DNA from: Flaveria trinervia
Taxonomy: Eukaryota > Streptophyta > Magnoliopsida > Asterales > Asteraceae
Assembly: GCA_025506515.1 (NCBI GenBank)
Contig: CM046453.1
Coordinates: forward strand, 46,546,395 to 46,610,394
Direction of reading: 5' to 3'
Length of the DNA: 64,000 bases
Shown: positions 57,574-64,000 of the stretch, one piece after another
How positions within the stretch are numbered: the stretch's first letter is position 1
Layout of the letters: each line of letters starts with the position of its first letter
Program-made: the position numbers and the translations under genes
Notes under the pieces: model-generated
The model's database searches: none
Told to the model about the DNA's origin: nothing
Seen by the model: only the letters and a program-made list of their open reading frames with translations

Positions 57574-57789
57574 ATCTCATGAATGGGATAACAACTCTGG
57601 GTCCAGTTCCCCAAAACAGAGTTCCCATTCATACCCTGCCAAACAAATATCTGAGATTTCTTCCCAGGCCGGAGCTTACATGGGTCATCTTCTCTACTGA
57701 TCAAGAAGGAAAAAGACCAACATTTTGCCAACAATAAGTGGGGTAATGAATAATTTAGAGGTTTTGGCTGCATTGGTTCAGGGGGAGTT
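57574..57789 (+). other. A3 3' untranslated segment and polypurine tract
   Basis: Nearly identical to A2 42490-42703. Ends TTCAGGGGGAGTT (57777-57789) before the LTR. Confidence 0.88.
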
Positions 57790-58676
57790 TGTTGGACCAA
57801 AAGAACCAATTAGCCAAGATCAAAAAACCTCTAAGTCCCACATGGTATCACAACAACTGCTGAAAGCCTCATCAGCAGTTTGACAAGTGCTGAAGACTTC
57901 AACAGCTGAAGATCAAGTGCTGAAGATTTCAACAGCTGAAGAACTAAAGTGCTGAAGTACAACAGCTGAAGAACACAAGTGCTGAAGCTGAAAGACCAAA
58001 GTACTGAAGTACAACAACTGAAGAGTTTACAAGTGCTGAAGATCAACAACTGATGTACAAAGTCTGAAGACAAAGACTGAAGACATCAACTGATGATATC
58101 TACTGAAGTCATCAGCTGATGAAACATCTGAAGGTCAAAGTCTGAAGATCAAGTACTGAAGCGTCAGTAGTTTGTCACAACTGCTGAAGAGTACTTCTTC
58201 AGTAGTTGTGATATTAGTAGTTTTATATTTCTAGTTTCAGTAGTTTTGTAAAACGACTGAAGAGCTTGTTCTTCAGTCGTTGTAGTTTCAGTAGTATCTA
58301 ATCAGTAGTTTTATATTCTGTACTTAACACTCTGATATGTTCTCAGTAGTTGTGAACATTTCAGTAGTTTGTTAAGAGTTAGTTATTTTGTATTAAATCT
58401 GCCAGTTGTCACTTTCCCGTGATAACAGCAGCGTTTGCACTCTATATAAGGAGTGTCAACCTATGGGGATGAATGAATGAATGATTTGAATGATTTGATT
58501 AGAAACATTCCATATCTATAAACATTCCTTGAATCAGAAATATATTCTCTCGCTATAACCGTATGTGCTTTTAATGCATACAAGCATCGACTTCTTGCTA
58601 CAATTTGTCTAATTCCTATTCTTATTCCGCTGCCTTGAACTCTAATACATCAAACTTGTGATCGCTGATCCTGTCA
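57790..58676 (+). repeat. A3 3' LTR (887 bp)
   Basis: Same length and ends as the 5' LTR. Differences seen include CAATTAGCC for CAATGAGCC and CAACAACTG for CAATAGCTG. No matching duplication follows. Confidence 0.95.
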
Positions 58677-58752
58677 GTCAAATGAATGCTAAACTGCCTT
58701 TTGATTCCCTTTGAAAGATAGAAGTCATCAAGTGTATAATTTCTGAATTCAT
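58677..58752 (-). other. Integrase scrap at the A3/T1 junction
   Basis: After GTCAAATG (which resembles the LTR/primer-binding-site junction) come about 68 bp that on the minus strand encode family A integrase NSEIIHLMTSIFQRESKG-type sequence in a shifted frame. They match 55326-55393. T1 integrase resumes at about 58753 (minus: FGVVFDE). About ten T1 codons between FDE and KAYRVYN are missing, so the right flank was rearranged. Confidence 0.85.
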
Positions 58753-59953
58753 ACACTCGTCAAAAACAACACCAAATTTTGTCTTTTGAGATTGAGTATT
58801 CAGAGGAGTACAAGAACATCCAAATGGTCGAAAGAAATCAATTAGTGGCTTCCTCTTATGAAAAAGTTCATAAGGAGTCTTCACTTTATCTTTCACAATT
58901 AGCACCCTGTTTAGAACATAAGATGCACAATTAACAGCTTCAGCCCAGAAAATAATGGGTAATGAGGATTCTATCAACATTGTACGAGCAGCTTCCACAA
59001 GAGTGCGATTCTTTCTTTCTGCAATACCATTCTGCTGGGGTGTTCTTGCAGCACTAAATTGTCTCACAATCCCTTTTTGAGCACAAAATGAATCAAGAAT
59101 CTGATTTTTAAATTCAGTGCCGTTGTCACTTCTTATCCCATAACTCTTCTCTTACTGACTGATTCAATAGAAATGATTAATTTCTGCAATTCCTCTGCAA
59201 CTTCACTTTTTTGTGCAAGAAACCTCACCCATGAATAACGTGAGAAATCATCTGTAACAAGACAAAAAGATTTTTTAGCAATTGATTTAACACTAATTGG
59301 CCCAAATAAATCAGTATGTAACAACTCAAGAGGACTTGATATTGTATTTAAAAGTTTGGGCTTACGAGGTTTCTTATGTTGTTTCCCTTTGGCGCATGCC
59401 ATGCATTTTTCAGTAACAGAAAAATCTTTTAAAGGAAGTCCTCTAACAAGATTGTTCTTGACTAATTTATTAATTATCTTAAAATTGACATGGCTTAAGC
59501 GACGATGCCACAAGAGTGACTCAGAGGTTGATGCTTTTGAGAGAAGACAAGTTGCAGTAGCCTTTGACTCATTTGAATTCATATCAAGAAGATATGTATC
59601 ATGTTTCCTTGGAGCACGCATGAGAATTAAATCCTCCGAATAGCTAGCTCTGATTTTAAAAATAAACATTCGTCAGATTTAAATAGAACAGGAATGTCTT
59701 TATCACAAATTTGAGAGACACTCAGAAGATTAAAAGCCAATTCAGGAACATGGTTGACTTTTTCTAGAGTAAGAGAACCATTGGTAACTTCTCCTTGTCC
59801 AATCATTTTTCCACCCTTCTTATTTCCAGCAAATGCCACATATCCTCCATCTATAATCCGATAATTGGTCAACAAATCCTTTAATCCCGTCATATGCTTG
59901 GAACATCCGCTATCAACATGCCACGGACTGTGTACAATCTTTGAAGAGGATCC
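58753..59953 (-). pseudogene. pol: T1 protease and integrase
   Basis: The minus strand starts with GSSSKIVHSPWHVDSGCSKH at the acceptor-like CAG (protease DSG at 59906-59914). It continues LLSVSQICD, a break near 59627-59670, then LLWHRRLSHVN, CMACAKGKQH, LLHTDLFGPI (first Asp) and FSRYSWVRF. A frameshift lies near 59150. Then come SDNGTEF (second Asp, about 59130), AARTPQQNGIAERKNR (Glu, about 59025) and CSCTPLNTQSQKTKFG. A3 interrupts after FDE. All catalytic residues are visible, with two frame breaks. Confidence 0.9.
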
Positions 59954-60064
59954 CTGAAATGAATTAACAAATCATTTAGCCAGGAGCAATAGGGACCCAA
60001 GATTGAACAACTTTTGTTTTTAAAGAAGCAGATTTTTTACAAAAGAAATTATTAACCAATTTTG

Positions 60065-62834
60065 TCATTTATTCCCAAAACAATTCCTATTAGAGGATCT
60101 TTGAATCAAAGGGCAATTTTTGATAAGATGATCCTCTTCACAACACCTGAAACAATGATGTTTGAATCTGCGTCGATGATGTGATGAGGTAAAAATAGGA
60201 TCAATAATAATCTCCTCATCACATTCAGACAAACTAGAATCAACATCACTGAATGTCTCATACATCTCATGATGTTTTTGTTTATTTGAATCAGAGTTCT
60301 TCTTGTCAAAATCAAAACGTGATTCTTCTGACAAATCAGTAAAACTCGTACCATTGGTACCAGCGTCAGATAAAGACGAACTACATTTTTCTGATGATGT
60401 CATATTTAATGGTATGAAAGATGGAATAGGTTGAGAAAAGAACTTTTCGAAAGAATTAATTTTAAGTTGCTCAGTTGTTTTAGGAGAAACATCAGATTCA
60501 TTGCATTCATTACCAGAACAAAAATCATCACTATCATGATTTGAAGTACAAGATGAAATAGAACTATCAAGAGAACATGAGACATTCAAGTCTGTTACAT
60601 TTGAACTAGAAACAAACATTGAATTTAAACTAGACTTATTATCTAAAACAGACTGCTGATTGTCAGGTGTACTAGAACTAGTGCATCCAAGCCCACTAGT
60701 TGGTCCATAGTCGTAGTCGTCACGAATGTACATAGAGTTATTCCCGACTAAACCTGTAGACATACTGTCAGTATCTGATTTGATTAAATCATTCGAAGGA
60801 TGAGGAACAGGCATTGGAGAATAACAGTATGTACTAGGAGGAGGATAAACCTATACATTTTCATAACCCAAACCTGTTTTAATTCTTGCTCCCCGTTGAG
60901 ATTTACAAAGATCATCATGTTTCATTCCAGAAATAGTCCATTATCTAACTTTGACTGAAGTTTGCTTGCTTCAAATTCAGCAAGAGCAACCCGTTCAGTC
61001 AAAGTATTAACCTCTACATTTCTTTCCAAAACAATTCTTTTTAAATGATCAGTTTCTTTTAAAGCCTCATTTAATTTCACAAAATATTTTTGATTCATTC
61101 ATTTTAAGTTTATCATTAATTCGTTTTAAATCCTTTTCATTATCAATTAACAAACGATTAGCCTTATAAATCCCAAAAAGTCTAAATTTGCAAGCAGATG
61201 AGCACATATCCTGTATTACCTCATAAGGAAGTCCCATTACCATCCTTTCGGCAGCTAAAGCTTTATCGCACATGCATGCTGGAGTACTTGATTTCCTTTC
61301 CTCAACAGTAGCGGCCGCATCATCCTTCTCTTTTCCTTTCACAGCTTTTGAATTCCTTTCTTCATCTGAACTGTAATTTCCTCTTTCTCCTCTCCATCTG
61401 CCTTCTCTTCTTTCTCCTTTACTGAAGATTCATTTTCTCCTTTGAATTCCTTGAACATCACAAATCCATCTTTATCAACTTCCATCTCATCACTTTCCAC
61501 AACCTCAGCAACTAACGCGTGATTTATTTCAGATCTTGTTTCTTCCACCTCCACACTCCAGTCAAAGTTTGAGATCAAAGCTGACTCTTTTTTTGAATTT
61601 CCTTCTTCCTTTTCTTTCTCTCTGCTGTCAATCTTGGTACTCCAGTGTTACTAGGATCTGTGACAATTGGTAATGGACATTCACGTTTAAAATGTCCCAA
61701 TTGTTTACAGTTAAAGCACCTCAATTTTGACTTATCAAATCCTAGTTTTGAGGTAGATGATTGACCACCAAAGTTCTTTCTTCCTGTTCTTTCGATGAAT
61801 CTCCTGGCTCTTAAAGTTAACATCGCCATTTGCCATTGAATGTCAGTTTCTTCTAAATCATCAGGATCAACCTGATACATATCCTCCATAGTCATTCCTT
61901 TACCTTTCAATTCACCAGCAACAAGAGCTTCATAGCTCTGAACAAACATTCCAAAAAGAGCCATTGTTTCAGATGAAATTGAAGTTTCAGCATTCACCTT
62001 AGAACTTCCCAATTCTTTTCCAACATGATTACTACCACTCGAGAAATTACTTGTATTGCTCCCTCCTAGAATTGGATTTTGAATGTGAGAGTTTGCAGCG
62101 AATGACAACAAAGCAACATTTTGAGAAAAACCAGAGGTGGGCATCATAGTCTCGTTAAATTCTCTTCTTTTCATAGCCAACTCAAAAGATTTCAACTTGT
62201 TAATGATATCCATCAGCTTATAATCTGTAAAACCTCTTTCTTGTTTGAGCATCCTCACTTGAAGACTCCACTGTTGTGGAAGAGAATCGAGAAGCCTGTT
62301 AACTTGTTCACTGTTGGAGAGTCTTTCATCATACTTCTTCAGAGTGCTTGAGACGGTTAAGAAACGATTTTGTCAGATCTATCAAACTTTCATTCTTGTA
62401 TCCTACAAACGAATTGAACTCCTTTTCAGCTTGAATACTCTTGTGTTTCACCAGATCTGCATTCCCATCATAGAATTCACAGAGACCATCATAAAGAGAT
62501 TTAGCATTTTTATGCTCTGCAAAACGATTGTAGATATCTGGAGCCAAGCAGAGAGTTAGAGCACCAAAAGCTTTTTGATCACGATCAATCAGTTTCAGAT
62601 CTCTTTCAGTATAAGAAGATGGGTCTTGTTCTGAGAAACGACATCACCAACCGTAACCGTAGGTATATGAGGACCTGAAATAATCGATTCCCATTGATTA
62701 TGATGTGTGTAGAAAAAGAAAGCTTTGAGACATCTCTTCTAATCTTCAAAATTATCTCCATTAATGAGTCTTGGAGGTCTATTAGGAGCAACACTTTCAA
62801 GATCCGCAAGTGTAAGAGTAGTTAATTTCGACAT
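60065..62834 (-). pseudogene. gag: T1 gag with two zinc knuckles
   Basis: Start ATG 62834 (MSKLTTLTLADLESV), with APNRPPRLINGDNFED following. TAG at 62739-62741 replaces the Trp of the conserved EDWK block. Frameshifts occur near 62615, 62330-62260, 61575 and 61340. Capsid-like blocks are AFGALTLCL and GFTDYKLMDIINKLKSFE. The first CCHC knuckle (CFNCKQLGHFKREC) is at 61677-61718. A coiled-coil region follows (about 61580-61070), then a Ser/Asp-rich stretch (60814-60180) and a second knuckle (CFRCCEEDHLIKNC) at 60113-60154. The frame ends at 60065; after a +1 shift it continues to VVQSWVPIAPG and a stop just before the protease. Confidence 0.88.
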
Positions 62835-63459
62835 GATAGTTTCGGCAGAAAAATTGATAATTTCGCTGACAAATTCGCTAACAAATTCGCTGAAAGAGGT
62901 GACTTGGCTAACAGTTTCGCTGAAACAATACTATCGCAGATACTTTCGCAAAAACTGACACTTTCGCTTGCAATTTCGGCAGCACTTTCACTTGAACAGA
63001 GACAACAATTGCTTAGTTTCGCTGCTAAATTCGCAGGAAACAAGCTTGAACTTTCGTTCAAAAATAGATTCGGCAGCAATTTCGTTTGATGATTGGTCAA
63101 AAGTACTAATGAACTTTCGTTCAAGGGAATACTTTCGCTGAAACTCTAGAAAACAACTTCTGATCCAAAATAACTCATAATTTCGCTGAATGAAGATGAC
63201 AGTTTCGCTGTAAGAACAGTAATTTCGCTGGTCGATCTCAAAACCCTTTTTCACCTCAAAATCAATCTGAAATCATCCAAATCTCAATGAATTTGAGATC
63301 TGATGATTGTAGAATCTTCCTCAATCAAGAACAAGCATAATTCAATCAAATTCCATGCCAAAAACAGCTGATAATCCAATGAAAATTGATTGAAACTAGA
63401 TATTGACCAAAACCACAAAAACTCAACAAATCAAGAGCACTAAGGCTCTGATACCATAT
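62835..63459 (-). promoter_or_regulatory. T1 leader with primer-binding site and TTTCGC motifs
   Basis: The primer-binding site TGGTATCAGAGC (63445-63456, minus) is three bases inside the LTR. Between about 62850 and 63230 there are at least nine exact TTTCGC hexamers, all in the same orientation on the plus strand, and many TTCGC variants. No gene lies between the LTR and the gag ATG. This is the third place in T1 where the motif clusters. Confidence 0.75.
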
Positions 63460-63978
63460 TGTTGGTCCATGTGATCGATGAACAGTACAATTGATAGGAT
63501 AATTTGATCAATATCAAACACACAATCCAAGTAACAACAATGAGAAGTCAATATGATGAATCAAGACATAATTGGTACTCAAATGAACAAACTCACTCAA
63601 TAACAACAAGCACAATTGTATTTCAATGAAGTAACTCCTTAGAAATGGTAGCTTGCAACAGAATTCCACGATTAGGGTTTTGCCAGCTACCCGTACAAAG
63701 TGAAATGACAATAGTATATATAGCAGTCATAGATTCGTTGACAGTTTCGCTACCAGCGAAACTGTCATGCCGAAACTATAGTTTCGCCCGGCAGAACACA
63801 AGTTCACCGGGTAAACCAAAACAGCAAACTGTGAGCGAATGTATAGATTCGTTCAAGTTTCGCTGGACTGCCAAAACTGCTAATTACAAACAAAATAAAA
63901 AATGAAACTAACAAAAGTCCTATTACAATGTAAAGTAAACATCTATACTAAAGTGAGTCCAACCTAACATGATCTTCA
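63460..63978 (-). repeat. T1 5' LTR (519 bp)
   Basis: Matches the left LTR, with a TATA box near 63713-63722 and TTTCGC motifs at about 63730-63865. Followed by the duplication TAACA at 63979-63983. Confidence 0.95.
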
Positions 63979-64000
63979 TAACATGTTTATAATCTGAAAA
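63979..64000 (-). repeat. F1 LTR, continuation
   Basis: TAACATGTTTATAATCTGAA continues the F1 LTR after T1 (compare, on the other strand, the C1 LTR TTCAGATTGGTAACCATATG). It runs off the window. Confidence 0.65.

Larger units (their letters stand above)
47034..58676 (+). mobile_element. A3: rearranged Ty1/copia element, family A
   Basis: Two 887-bp LTRs (47034-47920 and 57790-58676) enclose a family A interior with three oddities. The end of RT and all of RNase H are deleted (junction about 53255). An inverted integrase fragment sits inside the extra ORF (55218-56075). The flanks do not match (CCTTT on the left, GTCAA on the right), with another inverted integrase scrap following the right LTR. 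It is in the T1 integrase: T1 reads up to FGVVFDE on one side and from KAYRVYN on the other. Confidence 0.94.
27198..63978 (-). mobile_element. T1: Ty1/copia with extra 3' ORF, host of A2 and A3
   Basis: LTRs 27198-27718 and 63460-63978 are flanked by the perfect duplication TAACA (27193-27197 and 63979-63983). The primer-binding site is next to the right LTR and the polypurine tract next to the left one, so the element is on the minus strand. Order on that strand: leader, gag with two zinc knuckles, protease, integrase, RT, RNase H, spacer with TTTCGC motifs, extra ORF, 3' LTR. A2 sits in the spacer and A3 in the integrase. Without them T1 would be about 12.6 kb. Confidence 0.96.

Noticed and set aside
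1..64000. Host plant genes or captured gene fragments
   Set aside because: Every substantial coding segment can be assigned to gag, pol or the extra ORF of one of the nine elements. I found no segment resembling a cellular gene.

Overview
The window is plant nuclear DNA made entirely of nested LTR retrotransposons. I see no host gene, no structural RNA gene and nothing bacterial. The evidence is Ty1/copia and Ty3/gypsy polyprotein fragments, TG...CA long terminal repeats (LTRs), primer-binding sites of the TGGTATCAGAGC type, polypurine tracts and 5-bp target-site duplications. The host is probably an angiosperm with a large repeat-rich genome. The element types would fit Asteraceae, but I cannot prove that from the sequence.

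I distinguish nine insertions. G1 is a minus-strand chromovirus-type Ty3/gypsy element (16332-27125) and is the oldest layer. C1 (copia, plus, 9335-16331) sits in the G1 LTR. D1 (copia, plus, 17831-25602, duplication CCGCC) sits between the G1 RNase H and integrase. F1 (a copia LTR end, minus, 27126-27197 and 63979-64000) sits just upstream of the G1 RT. B1 (copia, plus, 1967-9334, left end outside the window) interrupts the C1 left LTR, and A1 (copia, minus, 1-1966, runs off the left edge) interrupts the B1 integrase. T1 (copia, minus, 27198-63978, duplication TAACA) lies in the F1 LTR. It is itself split by A2 (plus, 31101-43594, duplication GTTTC) and A3 (plus, 47034-58676, no matching duplication). 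A1, A2 and A3 are one family. C1, D1 and F1 are related to one another.

The most interesting part is a shared design in three copia families (A, B and T) that look like the SIRE/Maximus type. Each has a long extra coding region between RNase H and the 3' LTR, in sense orientation. In all three this region carries a recognisable domain ending in a YPRF motif, then low-complexity, coiled-coil and Lys/Arg-rich segments, and no convincing membrane helix. Each family also has its own short DNA motif, repeated in the LTR upstream of the TATA box and again in the spacer just upstream of the extra ORF: CTTCAG/CTGAAG in A, TTCCGAAG in B, TTTCGC/GCGAAA in T. In A2 and A3 the spacer is an ordered array of about 39-bp hairpin-forming repeats next to a TATAAATA box 72-80 bp before the ORF start. 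This suggests the extra protein, or a host factor, acts through a family-specific element code in both promoters.

Almost every reading frame is broken by stops, frameshifts, deletions or later insertions. The largest open stretches are the T1 RT/RNase H (572 codons), the N-terminal 587 codons of the A2 extra ORF and the C-terminal ~500 codons of the A3 extra ORF. Many lesions in A2 and A3 are single-base indels, so some could be assembly errors.
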